DNA from: JAHZMA01 sp965205905
GTDB taxonomy: Bacteria; Pseudomonadota; Alphaproteobacteria; JABAAW01; JAHZMA01
Assembly (NCBI GenBank): GCA_965205905.1
Contig: CBDBHZ010000011.1
Coordinates: 567,836-631,835, forward strand
Direction of reading: 5' to 3'
Length of the DNA stretch: 64,000 bases
A program made the position numbers and the translations under genes. Below the pieces are notes generated by a model. The model saw nothing but the letters and a program-made list of their open reading frames with translations. It made no database searches and had not been told where the DNA came from. This document shows positions 10,365 to 18,213 of the stretch, one piece after another; within the stretch, counting starts at the first letter, position 1; each line of letters begins with the position of its first letter.

Positions 10365-11564
10365 ATGACGGATAAAAATAAAACACGCGATGAATACCAA
10401 AAGCAATATCATAATTTAATTGATAGTGAACAGTTTGATATGCTTGAATTGCGATTAAAAGAACCTAATATTTTTCGTATCTTAAAATTGTCTCATTATG
10501 AAATTCGTCATTCCAATTTTTTAGCTTGGTTGTTAGACCCTAAAGCTTCTCATAGCTTGGGCGATACTATCTTAAAAAGATTTGTGAGACATGTGCTTAA
10601 TAATGCTGAACCGAATAATTTAATGCTTCATGAATTAAATTTTTCTAATGTAGAAATCAGGCGCGAATGGAAAAATATTGATTTGTTAATTATTTTTGAC
10701 AATGCGGTTATCACCATAGAGAATAAGATACATTCAGGTGAACACAGCAATCAACTTAAAAGATATAGGGATGAAGTTGAAAAAGAATTTGGAAAAGAAA
10801 AGAAAATTAAAAAAGAAAACAAAATATATGTATTTCTAACGCCTAATGGAATTGGTGCAAGTGATGAAAGCTATGTCAATATTTCTTATCAAATTTTTAT
10901 TGATATTCTTGAAAGAGTGCTAAAATTTTATGATGATAATATGGCAGATGCGATTAAACATTATATCAACGATTATTTAATAACCTTAAAGGAGGATGTT
11001 ATGGGAGACGGTGAATCCGCAAAATTAGCAAATGAGCTTTACAGAGCTAATAAAGAAATTCTTGATTTTATTTATGAGTATAAAACTGATATTTTCAGTG
11101 AATTTCAAAAAGTTTTTAAAGAGATAATTAAAAAGGATGAGTATAAGTTTCTCAAAGCAACCAAGAATTACCTCCCTTTTATACCAGAAAATTTTTCAGA
11201 AACAGAGCCTAAATTTTGTTACAATGTTTATTTACACCCAAAAAATACTGAAGAAATATTTCTCGAATTTGTAATTGCCCCATGGAATAATGATGAACAA
11301 GCAAAAAGAGAAAAATTTAAAGATATGCTGAATCGTAAAAATTTATTAGGTGGTAAGAAGCTACCAGAAAATAGTAATCAATGGATTTATCGGTCTATGC
11401 ATTCTGAAAAAATAAATACTGATATTACTAGTATTTATGATGATGACGGTAGAAAAAAAATAAAACAGGAATTTAAAGATATATGGAATGGAGTTTTTTC
11501 GGATAAATTGGAAAAGATTAAAGAAGAAATAAATGAATTTTTTCAAGAGAATCAAATCACCTAA
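10365..11564 (+). CDS. PD-(D/E)XK nuclease superfamily protein
   Basis: 399 residues. An N-terminal segment with HSNFLAWLLDP (49-59) is followed by WKNIDLLI (Asp106) and ITIENKI (Glu119, Lys121), giving the D...ExK nuclease core of the PDDEXK_4 family. The rest is a charged helical C-terminal half. Such proteins are often found in mobile or defence islands and are presumed DNA nucleases; substrate and partner are unknown here. Very AT-rich codon use, with long runs of Lys and Glu, compared with core genes of the window. A weak AAGAG site precedes the ATG. It is followed by a phage-type ATPase remnant, consistent with a transferred segment. Confidence 0.82.
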   Translation: MTDKNKTRDEYQKQYHNLIDSEQFDMLELRLKEPNIFRILKLSHYEIRHSNFLAWLLDPKASHSLGDTILKRFVRHVLNNAEPNNLMLHELNFSNVEIRREWKNIDLLIIFDNAVITIENKIHSGEHSNQLKRYRDEVEKEFGKEKKIKKENKIYVFLTPNGIGASDESYVNISYQIFIDILERVLKFYDDNMADAIKHYINDYLITLKEDVMGDGESAKLANELYRANKEILDFIYEYKTDIFSEFQKVFKEIIKKDEYKFLKATKNYLPFIPENFSETEPKFCYNVYLHPKNTEEIFLEFVIAPWNNDEQAKREKFKDMLNRKNLLGGKKLPENSNQWIYRSMHSEKINTDITSIYDDDGRKKIKQEFKDIWNGVFSDKLEKIKEEINEFFQENQIT

Positions 11565-11611
11565 AAAACAATGCGAGGTAAACTCAATCAGCTTTTTAGG
11601 AGTGTATTATA

Positions 11612-11668
11612 ATGGGCGATGTTGACGTGCCAATCTCTTTTATTAATCAAGAAAGCACTAACACATGA
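11612..11668 (+). CDS. Possible 18-codon leader ORF coupled to the ATPase remnant
   Basis: A start codon with a good ribosome site (TTAGGAGTG, 7 bases upstream) opens an 18-residue frame whose stop overlaps the ATG of the next gene (ATGA). This favours translational coupling. No homologue is recognised; it could also be the remnant of a longer gene. Confidence 0.4.
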   Translation: MGDVDVPISFINQESTNT

Positions 11669-12219
11669 ATGAGCCTATCAGTTACGAGCAACAAATAGAC
11701 GTTCTTAAAAAATTAGTTAAGCTAACCATTCGCAGAAGTATCAGTGGCTTAATTGTTACTGGTGCCAGTGGCATTGGTAAAGCATATAATGTTGAAAAAA
11801 CCTTGTCCGACAATGGCTATCATCGCGATGATGGCAAACTCCATAGGTTTTCAGACTTTGTATCCCCTTTTAGTTTCTATCAAATATTATTTAAACATAA
11901 AGCACGCGACAATATCATTCTATTTGATAATACAGATTTTGTATTTAGTGATGACCATGCAGCCTCTATATTAAAAATGGCGTTAAAGGTAGAAAGCAGA
12001 AAAAGAACAGTGCAATGGAATGAAAGAGGTGTTTTTGACGTTTATAACCTTAGTGATGAGGAGCAAGAAAAACGCATCGCGGAAGGCAAATATCCTAATA
12101 GATTTGATTTTCACGGTGGCATTATCATCATCACCAATCAGCCAAAAGACACAATTAATAAACATTGCGATATTACGGCTCATGGCTTCGTGATTGAAAT
12201 CAAACTTAATAATGTGTAA
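11665..12219 (+). pseudogene. Truncated AAA-type ATPase of phage/plasmid kind
   Basis: 184 residues. P-loop GASGIGKA (33-40) has Ala where Thr/Ser is expected after the Lys. The Walker B-like strand is NIILFDNTDFVF (80-91), and the later segment 'FDFHGGIIIITNQP' resembles a sensor-1 strand with Asn. This order is typical of AAA ATPases in phages and plasmids, which continue for roughly another 80-120 residues. Here the frame stops exactly where a REP-like repeat begins (12220). The 3' part therefore appears lost by repeat insertion or recombination, and the P-loop substitution also argues against activity. Confidence 0.65.
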
Positions 12220-12815
12220 TGGATTTCCGTCTTCACGGGAATGACGGTGGTGCGTGTCTTGGGTAATTAATACAAATGCGGTATCTTGAATGCAAACTTC
12301 GTTTGCCATATGGATTCCGTGTCTTTTACAATGTGCCGTAATTACGGCACATTGGCACGGAACGACGAAAGGGGAATGTGTTTTTACAGGCGTGTAATAC
12401 ATAGGGCGATGCGTGTTTTAAGATTCATCAGCACAAAGGACGGTGCCTGCCTCATCACAATTTTATATGGGGGGCTTTGCGGAGGTCGTTATATATATCA
12501 AGGGGGGCGCGGGTGGCTTCTCGATGCGCGCTTGTCAAATTTATGTCCGTTGGACAATTTGTCAAGCAGACGCCTCTTGCCACTTTCGGTTTGCCCTTGT
12601 ACCAATGGCGGGCAAACCTCACCCTTAATAATCCCCCCGCTTGTGTGCAATACTAGCGATGGCAAACCTCCCCCCATACCCCCACCGCTGTGCTTAATGC
12701 TGGCGATGGCGGTTGCCTTAACAACCCCCGCTTGTGTTTAATACTCTGATAGTGCAAGCCTTTATAATCCCACCGCTGTATTTCAATAGGCAGGAGGCGT
12801 GTGTCGCTAGATTAC
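12220..12815 (-). repeat. Composite repeat block with hairpin H3 and REP-like copy 3
   Basis: A gene-free block. It opens with a minimal REP (GGATTTCCGTC...ACGGGAATGACGG, about 12223-12247). REP-like double-hairpin copy 3, inverted, follows at 12278-12369, with hairpins GCAAAC-TTC-GTTTGC and AATGTGCCG/CGGCACATT. H3 (12499-12583, minus sense) has middle stem GTGGC/GCCAC, internal loop AA/GAGAA and 4-base bulge CCGC, but its lower stem partner is replaced by another hairpin, GGTTTGCCC/GGGCAAACC. The rest is a tract of CCCCCGC-type modules. Open frames here are translations of repeats and are not called. Confidence 0.7.
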
Positions 12816-13421
12816 TCAATAGAGTTTATACTCACCCTTATGTTCGTCTTTATAATCATGCAGATATTCATAGCCAAATTCTTCACGGTTTCTTTCTTCT
12901 ATTTCGTCCAATAATTTCCCCATTGCCCGCAATTCCTTTTCTTTTTCCCGAATGCGATTTTTCAATTCCTCTGATATGAACTGTGTTAATTCACTACAAT
13001 TAAGCGTAACATCATAGGTCGGCAATGATTTTTTGAAGAATGTGCCAAGCAAGGGGGCATTATTCCACCAAAGCGCACTGTAATATTTATATTTTGGTTC
13101 ACATTCCAGCGCATCAGCATCTGGCGACATGAAAGATAGTTGCATAGCAACCGCTTGCAATTTTCTCTCTCGGTCTATCACTTTTTCAACTGTTTCATAT
13201 AAATATATATCCAATATTTCGCTACAATCAATGTCGGCATCCTCGATACATTCCGTTAGCAAATTATCAGAATCAGGTAATTTTGTAATTTGCGAATCGA
13301 TAAGCAAAAACAAAACAATTATAGTAAAAAAAGCGATTAAAAATAATAAAAAAACATTAAATTTTGCTTTTGTTGCTAATTTTTTGTTATAAATGTTACT
13401 AAAAATATGTTTTTTTATCAT
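12816..13421 (-). CDS. Membrane-anchored protein of unknown function, tyrosine/acid-rich tail (paralogue 1)
   Basis: 201 residues: short cytoplasmic basic segment, one TM (about 22-43, FNVFLLFLIAFFTIIVLFLL), then an extracytoplasmic domain with several Cys (about 58, 66, 112, 142), a charged coiled-coil stretch (about 150-180) and the tail EYLHDYKDEHKGEYKLY. The tail is shared with the gene at 13767-14189 (QHDYRDEHKSEYRLY), so the two are diverged paralogues. No known family is recognised. It lies in the repeat-rich region next to a fragmentary gene. Confidence 0.65.
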   Translation of the reverse strand: MIKKHIFSNIYNKKLATKAKFNVFLLFLIAFFTIIVLFLLIDSQITKLPDSDNLLTECIEDADIDCSEILDIYLYETVEKVIDRERKLQAVAMQLSFMSPDADALECEPKYKYYSALWWNNAPLLGTFFKKSLPTYDVTLNCSELTQFISEELKNRIREKEKELRAMGKLLDEIEERNREEFGYEYLHDYKDEHKGEYKLY

Positions 13422-13448
13422 AATTTGCTCTTTTCAGTTGATAATTAA

Positions 13449-13715
13449 AAATTTATAACATATATTATAAGAACATTCAACTTATTTTTAGAAAGGAAAA
13501 TTGCAGAATTAGAATCCACCTTTAATGGTGATAAGAGCCACGATGCAAAGATTCAAAGCGATATAGCAGTATTGGAACAGAAACTGGAAGCGAAATTAAA
13601 TCTGGCAACAACTAATGAAAAGTCACGGTTGAAAATAGCATCTGATATTCACCAACTTCAGGGTGAGTTGGGACGAATTCAGCAAGAGATGCGCGCGCAA
13701 CCAGCAGGGGCTTAA
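13449..13715 (+). pseudogene. 5'-truncated coiled-coil protein fragment
   Basis: An open frame without a plausible start encodes about 75 residues of clear heptad-type sequence (LERKIAELES, IAVLEQKLEAKL, RLKIASDIHQLQGELGRI). It is bounded upstream by a stop and ends in a normal stop before a terminator. The composition is protein-like and unlike flanking repeats. It looks like the surviving C-terminus of a deleted gene; the parent family is not recognised. Confidence 0.45.
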
Positions 13716-13738
13716 TCATTTCAGCATAGTTACAAAAA

Positions 13739-13768
13739 GGGTGCAGATATATTCTGCATCCTTTTTTT
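13739..13768 (+). terminator. Bidirectional terminator
   Basis: Stem GGGTGCAGA (13739-13747) / TCTGCATCC (13753-13761) followed by seven T. The opposite strand also has a U-rich tail, serving the convergent genes at 13449-13715 and 13767-14189. Confidence 0.75.
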
Positions 13769-14189
13769 ATCGATATAGTCTATATTCACTCTTATGTTCA
13801 TCACGATAGTCATGCTGATATTGGTATCCATTGTCATATCCATAGTGATATTCTTCAAAATCGTCCGACCATTCTCTTGTTTTTTGCAATAATTCATACA
13901 TTGCTTCTGTTTTTTCTTCATTAGCTGCGATACAAGCCATATCGGCTTCAATGTTGCTTGCATCATGTTGCGCGATACAATCAAAATATTCATTATGGAT
14001 TATTTCAAAACCTTTAATCATCCAATCATCATCAGATGTTACCAGTGATTCATTGGGTGCATCATTGCGTGATTGCGTTACAAATATCGCTACGATTATC
14101 ACAAGCAAACACAGAGATAATAAGAGAATATATCTTGTTCGCGCCCGCGATGTTTGGTTAAATTTATTAAGAAATTTTGTGGGTATCAT
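13767..14189 (-). CDS. Membrane-anchored protein of unknown function, tyrosine/acid-rich tail (paralogue 2)
   Basis: 140 residues from the ATG at 14189, chosen because AAGGAGAAGTAGC stands directly before it; the frame stays open further upstream only through a tandem repeat. One TM (about 20-38, YILLLSLCLLVIIVAIFV) follows a basic N-terminus. The outer part has two Cys, then YHYGYDNGYQYQHDYRDEHK and a terminal EYRLYR. The tail matches the gene at 12816-13421. Not a recognised family. Confidence 0.65.
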   Translation of the reverse strand: MIPTKFLNKFNQTSRARTRYILLLSLCLLVIIVAIFVTQSRNDAPNESLVTSDDDWMIKGFEIIHNEYFDCIAQHDASNIEADMACIAANEEKTEAMYELLQKTREWSDDFEEYHYGYDNGYQYQHDYRDEHKSEYRLYR

Positions 14190-14260
14190 GCTACTTCTCC
14201 TTGCATATTCCCCCACTATATAATATATTTCTCCATTATATAAGAGATGATAAGAAGATT

Positions 14261-14316
14261 CAATCTTTTTTGGCAATCTTTTTTGGCAATCTTTTTTGGC
14301 AAGCTTTTTTGGCAAT
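14261..14316 (+). repeat. 13-bp tandem repeat upstream of the SOUL gene
   Basis: Unit GGCAATCTTTTTT repeated about four times (one unit has GGCAAGC). It lies between the divergent gene at 13767-14189 and the SOUL gene start at 14373, where a change in copy number would alter promoter spacing. Confidence 0.8.
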
Positions 14317-14372
14317 ATATTTATTTATTTTTGCCGCGCTTTATGGTAGCATCTGTATCTATAACAGTGAGA

Positions 14373-14996
14373 ATGAAGATGACAGCAATATCAAAAATTA
14401 CTTTACGCGCGCTGATGCTCTTATTAGCAGGCAGTTTCATAAGCAGTGGAATAGGGGTTGCAATGGCGACAGAAGAAATACCATATCAAACGGTCAGCCG
14501 TGATGGCGATATTGAAATCCGCGACTATCAGCCTTTGCTGAAGTTGCAAATCACCAAGACTGGCTCGCGCTATCAAGCACCCAGCGATGCGTTTCGGGAT
14601 TTGGCAGGCTATATTTTTGGTGATAATCAGACAGGGCAGAAAATCGCGATGACGGCGCCAGTCTCGCAACAGGCGATTGCCGCTGATGACGAAAATGCCG
14701 CAAAAGATAAATGGCAGATTGCCTTTTACATGCCTGAAAATTATACGCTTGCCGATATGCCCGCACCTGAAAATCAAGATTTACAGCTGATAGAAACCGC
14801 GCCACGCCGTGTGGCAGTGTTAGAATTTTACGGCAGGCGTAGCGATGATAATATGGATAAGAACACCAAAAAATTACGGACATATTTGCGTGATAACAAT
14901 ATCGCATTTGTTGATAATCCTTCTTATGCGTTTTATAACAGCCCGATGATGATTTGGTTTCTGCGCCGTAACGAGGTGATGTTTGAATTACAATAA
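14373..14996 (+). CDS. SOUL family haem-binding protein, exported
   Basis: About 207 residues. A signal-peptide-like N-terminus (ITLRALMLLLAGSFISSGIGVAMA) leads to the SOUL domain, recognisable by YQTVSRDGDIEIRDYQP at its start, IAMTAPVSQ in the middle, VAVLEFYGR, and the C-terminal 'YNSPMMIWFLRRNEV'. SOUL proteins bind haem or porphyrin; the physiological role in bacteria is unclear. Start choice: ATG 14373 or 14379; an ATG at 14346 is also in frame but makes the signal sequence unusually long. The gene is convergent with the lipase gene 8 bases away. Confidence 0.85.
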   Translation: MKMTAISKITLRALMLLLAGSFISSGIGVAMATEEIPYQTVSRDGDIEIRDYQPLLKLQITKTGSRYQAPSDAFRDLAGYIFGDNQTGQKIAMTAPVSQQAIAADDENAAKDKWQIAFYMPENYTLADMPAPENQDLQLIETAPRRVAVLEFYGRRSDDNMDKNTKKLRTYLRDNNIAFVDNPSYAFYNSPMMIWFLRRNEVMFELQ

Positions 14997-15004
14997 TTGC
15001 ATCA

Positions 15005-16033
15005 TCACCGCATCAGTGCATTGATATTCTTGCGGATACCTTTTTTGTTCTTTTTTGCAAAAGTCAGTAATATTTTCAACGTTAATCGCAAATAGGGCCG
15101 CCTGATATAAGAAGCCCCCCAATAGAGTCTTTTTCTAACATAAGTTTGTTGTTCAGCCAAACATGCATCGATGGCATGGGTGCTGTGCCGCTTAATCGCA
15201 AGCGCGATAATATCTAACAGGGGCGTAGGAATATCCAATAAGGGTGAGGCACTTTGCTTTTTCAAAATTTGCGCCGTCATGGTTGGTATCAGCAAAATCG
15301 TGAGTGGTGCGGTGGTAATCGCCAGTCGCAACTTCACCATCAGCGCTTTGGTTTTGCTTTTATGTAGGGTAACCGTCTTAAATTGCTGATGCCTATCTTG
15401 CAGTAATTTACGGCTATCAAGCATGATATGTTGCTTGGCTTTCGGGTTTTGCAACATGCCGATTTTTCGCAAGAGATGCAGTGCCTCTAAATCAACATAA
15501 TAGTGATGAATCCGCTGATATGATAACAGATAGGGGGCAAGTAACGTATTTTGAGCCTTAGATAATTTTGGCCAAAATCCGTTAAAAATCACCGCCTCTT
15601 TCTGGGCAATATAGGCGGCAATATTGGCAAGCGCCGCCCCCAAAGAATGACCGCTAAAGCTAATATTCCGATGGTTTTTAACCGCCCGCCCAATATTGAT
15701 AGTGGCTTTAAGATATTGGGTTGTTACCAAATTATGGGTGCCGAAAGTTGCAAAAATATTAAATGCCCAATCTAGGGGGTCTTCAGTGCCAGTAAAGATA
15801 ATCACATAATGCGGGCTCTTGCGTTTAATGGTGCGATACATCACGATTTTGAAACCCATTTTCGCGGTTTGATGGCGGTAAAATTCTGCCAACCCTATGG
15901 CTTGGTAATCCGTCTCGCTTGCGAGTTGGTAAATTTCATCGCCTTTGATGCCGCGTGCCTTAATCATTTGCTGATAAGCCATATCGCATAATTTAGCGTA
16001 ATCCGCTGGTGATATTTTGGGTGTCGTGAACAT
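15005..16033 (-). CDS. Lipase class 3 family protein
   Basis: 342 residues, alpha/beta-hydrolase of the fungal-type lipase_3 family. Evidence is the nucleophile elbow GHSLGAAL (128-135, Ser130), preceded by the strand VIIFTGTEDPLDWAFN typical of this family (compare 'VVAFRGTxxxxDW'). No signal peptide is seen, so it is presumably cytoplasmic or released otherwise. The C-terminal third is basic and contains a hydrophobic stretch (LAITTAPLTILLIPTM, about 234-249). Substrate unknown; esterase or phospholipase activity is inferred from family. Confidence 0.8.
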   Translation of the reverse strand: MFTTPKISPADYAKLCDMAYQQMIKARGIKGDEIYQLASETDYQAIGLAEFYRHQTAKMGFKIVMYRTIKRKSPHYVIIFTGTEDPLDWAFNIFATFGTHNLVTTQYLKATINIGRAVKNHRNISFSGHSLGAALANIAAYIAQKEAVIFNGFWPKLSKAQNTLLAPYLLSYQRIHHYYVDLEALHLLRKIGMLQNPKAKQHIMLDSRKLLQDRHQQFKTVTLHKSKTKALMVKLRLAITTAPLTILLIPTMTAQILKKQSASPLLDIPTPLLDIIALAIKRHSTHAIDACLAEQQTYVRKRLYWGASYIRRPYLRLTLKILLTFAKKNKKGIRKNINALMR

Positions 16034-16079
16034 ATATCATCATAGCATATTTGTAGGGAAGTGTCAGCAATTTACACCA

Positions 16080-16330
16080 TCGCTAATATTGAGTAACCGA
16101 GACACGCTCCGCATCCATTTTGAAACACAGCGGTGGGGGGATGGGGGGCGTCTTGCATCATCGCTAGTATTGCACACAAGCGGGGGTTGTTAAGGGGGCA
16201 TTCGCAAGATGGCGGGCTTGTCCTCGCCATCGAGAAGCGAATTCGCGCCCCCTTAAATAATAATGTATCGCAAAACGCTAGATGGTCGTGCTGACGAATC
16301 TAACAACACACTCCGCCAGAATGTTAAGCA
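16080..16330 (+). repeat. Mosaic interspersed repeat with structured hairpin H4
   Basis: Shares TAATATTGAGTA, GCGGGGGTTGTTAAGGGGG, AATGTATCGCAAAACGCTAG and CGAATCTAACAACACACTCC with other copies. Hairpin H4 (16190-16256) is nearly identical to H1, except for a T-A to C-G pair swap in the upper stem (GATGGTG/CACCATC to GATGGCG/CGCCATC). It fills the gap 16034-16341. Confidence 0.78.
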
Positions 16331-16341
16331 ACCGCGTGGTT

Positions 16342-16938
16342 TTATTTTTCTATTACGATGTTGTTTTCTTTGAGGTGGTTTTTGACATAAGCTAGCACTT
16401 CAAGACATTCTGGTTTGGTCGAATTTTCTTCTGTTCTTTTGAGTCTGTCGGCAATGGTTGATGTCCCTGAATTATTTTCATATTCACTTTCATATACTTG
16501 ATAAGAATCTTTCGCATTCCAATCCACGCCACTATCAATCAATAATTTTACAATATCTAAATAAAAATTTCTATCATCAGCATCATCTATGTAATCATCA
16601 TTTTCACATGTACGAAATATATAAGATATAGGGGTATATGAATAGCCATATTCACCGTCGTCACCGAAGTTAACTTTTTTATTTGAGTTGGCACCTTGTG
16701 CAATTAAATTTTCTAATTTTAAGATTGCTTTTGGAATATCCATATCATAATCAAGCCCATAACCATTCCCATAACCATAATGTGTCATGTCCAAAAAAAG
16801 CTTGTATAATAAAGGTTGCAGATTAGCTTTTTTAGCTTTTTCAGTTTCTGTTGTAAGGTCACTCTGTATCACCATAAATACAACATATGCTAGAATAACA
16901 AACAGCAAAAAAGATATGGTAAGATGCTTTAATTTCAT
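16342..16938 (-). CDS. Membrane-anchored ankyrin-repeat-like protein
   Basis: 198 residues. One N-terminal TM (about 7-26, ISFLLFVILAYVVFMVI). The soluble part has ankyrin-like elements: LKLENLIAQGANSNKKV (about 73-89) and LDIVKLLIDSGVDWNAKD (about 127-144), with a Tyr/Gly-rich stretch (HYGYGNGYGLDYDMD) between the membrane anchor and the first repeat. Ankyrin folds bind proteins; the partner is unknown. No clear ribosome site. It stands alone between repeats. Confidence 0.65.
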   Translation of the reverse strand: MKLKHLTISFLLFVILAYVVFMVIQSDLTTETEKAKKANLQPLLYKLFLDMTHYGYGNGYGLDYDMDIPKAILKLENLIAQGANSNKKVNFGDDGEYGYSYTPISYIFRTCENDDYIDDADDRNFYLDIVKLLIDSGVDWNAKDSYQVYESEYENNSGTSTIADRLKRTEENSTKPECLEVLAYVKNHLKENNIVIEK

Positions 16939-16977
16939 CTTACCATATTAGTTGAAAGGAAAAAATTTGTCAAATTT

Positions 16978-17165
16978 TTATTTTTGTTCAATGAATTTGA
17001 TTTTGATTTTATCTTTAAAGATATTTTTGTAATTATCTTCTAAATCCAACATGGTTTTCTGGGCTTTTTGAATGGTCTTATTCAGAAAATCAGTTTTTTC
17101 ACCAACTGTTTCTAACATTATTGGAATGAGATAATACACGCATTGGTAGTATTTAGTAACAGCAA
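16978..17165 (-). pseudogene. C-terminal gene fragment cut by a repeat
   Basis: About 60 residues of protein-like sequence (LETVGEKTDFLNKTIQKAQ, DLEDNYKNIFKDKIKIKF) end in a normal stop. At the 5' side the frame runs into the mosaic repeat at about 17165, where the predicted residues become Pro/Ile-rich repeat translation. It appears to be the surviving C-terminus of a helical protein. Family not recognised. Confidence 0.4.
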
Positions 17166-17415
17166 CATGCGACTCCGCTAATGTTGAGTAAGGCGGGGGG
17201 ATTATCAAGGGGGGTCGCAACAAGGCGGGTGTCCTACGGACATACCCGCCGAGAAGTTGCGCCGCACCCCCCTTGATACTATAAAGCTATCGCAAAGCCC
17301 CCCATATATAATGTATCGCAAAACGCTAGATGCTAATATTGACGAATCTATCAACGCACTCCTCCGCTAATATTGAGTACCGAAACACGCTCCGCCTTTG
17401 TGTTACACGCTCGCA
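17166..17415 (+). repeat. Mosaic interspersed repeat with structured hairpin H5
   Basis: Hairpin H5 (17204-17277): lower stem ATCAAGGGGGGT/ACCCCCCTTGAT, bulge CCGC, middle stem CGCAAC/GTTGCG, internal loop AA/GAGAA, upper stem beginning GGCGGGT/ACCCGCC. The 74 bases are identical, in inverted orientation, to 19106-19179. Downstream are the shared modules AATGTATCGCAAAACGCTAG and GACGAATCTATCAACGCAC. Confidence 0.8.
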
Positions 17416-17451
17416 AGCCTATAAGATTTTACTATTAACAGCTAAAAATAA

Positions 17452-18018
17452 TTATTGATTATTAGCTAAAAATATAAGAAGCAACAAAAACGCTAACAAC
17501 CAGAAAATATAGCCACTTCCATTTTTTTGGCTATGCGCTGTTTTACCGTGCGCTGTTTTACCGTGATGGACTTCTTTATCTTGTTTTTCTGCATTTAGTT
17601 TTCGCCATATTGCAGGATGTATGGGATTTTTCCCTTGCCATAAACCACGCTTTGCCTGTTTTGCTTCTTGATGCGCTTTGCTATAGTTAGCATCATTATC
17701 GTAACGCTTATAATGCCAAGCATAGCCCTTTTCTATCATAGCAAGATTAACATCCATGTTGCCAATAAATAATTTTGCAACCAAACGACCATACTTATCT
17801 TCTTGATTCGTTGGCTGTATCGTAAATTTTTTTTTGTCCTTAATCAGACTCCATAAGCAGTTTTTGGAATTTTGACCGTAAGCTTGTCCCATTTCTGGCG
17901 CGTCTATGCCATGTAAGCGGATTGTAGTACCCTTGCCATTTATCTTAACGTCAATTGTATCACCATCATAAATCCACTTCAACTGTGCAGGGATGCGACT
18001 TTGTTGCTGTGATGTCAT
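17452..18018 (-). CDS. Thermonuclease (SNase-like) with C-terminal membrane tail
   Basis: 188 residues from the ATG at 18018; an upstream TTG at 18087 is less likely. The staphylococcal-nuclease fold is marked by YDGDTIDV, IRLHGIDAPE (catalytic Arg and Glu), and DKYGRLVA (second catalytic Arg), then a 'GYAWHYKRY' and 'AKRGLWQ' tail typical of bacterial SNc proteins. Unusually there is no N-terminal signal. A His/Lys/Gly repeat (GKTAHGKTAH, from a 15-bp tandem repeat) leads to a C-terminal TM (about 168-186), making it look tail-anchored. It is flanked by inverted copies of hairpin H5/H6. Confidence 0.83.
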   Translation of the reverse strand: MTSQQQSRIPAQLKWIYDGDTIDVKINGKGTTIRLHGIDAPEMGQAYGQNSKNCLWSLIKDKKKFTIQPTNQEDKYGRLVAKLFIGNMDVNLAMIEKGYAWHYKRYDNDANYSKAHQEAKQAKRGLWQGKNPIHPAIWRKLNAEKQDKEVHHGKTAHGKTAHSQKNGSGYIFWLLAFLLLLIFLANNQ

Positions 18019-18178
18019 TTTTCTGCCAACTTTATGAAAATATTGATGTAATAAAATATAAATACACTTTAGTTTAATAAATGTCAATTACAATACAATT
18101 ATTAAAATTATAGGTTTTAATAAAAGCATCATTTTGACGAAAATGGGAAATATAGGAAACACCGCTTGAATAATATCA

Positions 18179-18207
18179 TTGACTTAAACCTTGCAATGAT
18201 ATAAATT
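18179..18207 (+). promoter_or_regulatory. Promoter of the structured leader and beta-barrel gene
   Basis: TTGACT (18179-18184), a 17-base spacer, TAAATT (18202-18207). The predicted start falls near 18214, exactly the first base of the long outer stem of the leader. An overlapping TATAAA at 18200 with 15-base spacing is an alternative -10. Confidence 0.5.
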
Positions 18208-18213
18208 AATAGC

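Noticed and set aside
11983..12402. 139-codon minus-strand frame containing HSREDGNP
   Set aside because: The peptide is the familiar translation of a REP-type repeat, and the rest is antisense to the ATPase gene.
12286..12979. Plus-strand frames of 61-151 codons in the 12.2-13 kb block
   Set aside because: Rich in Pro, Cys and Gly from G/C-run repeat modules; no protein-like conservation and different frames of the same repeat.
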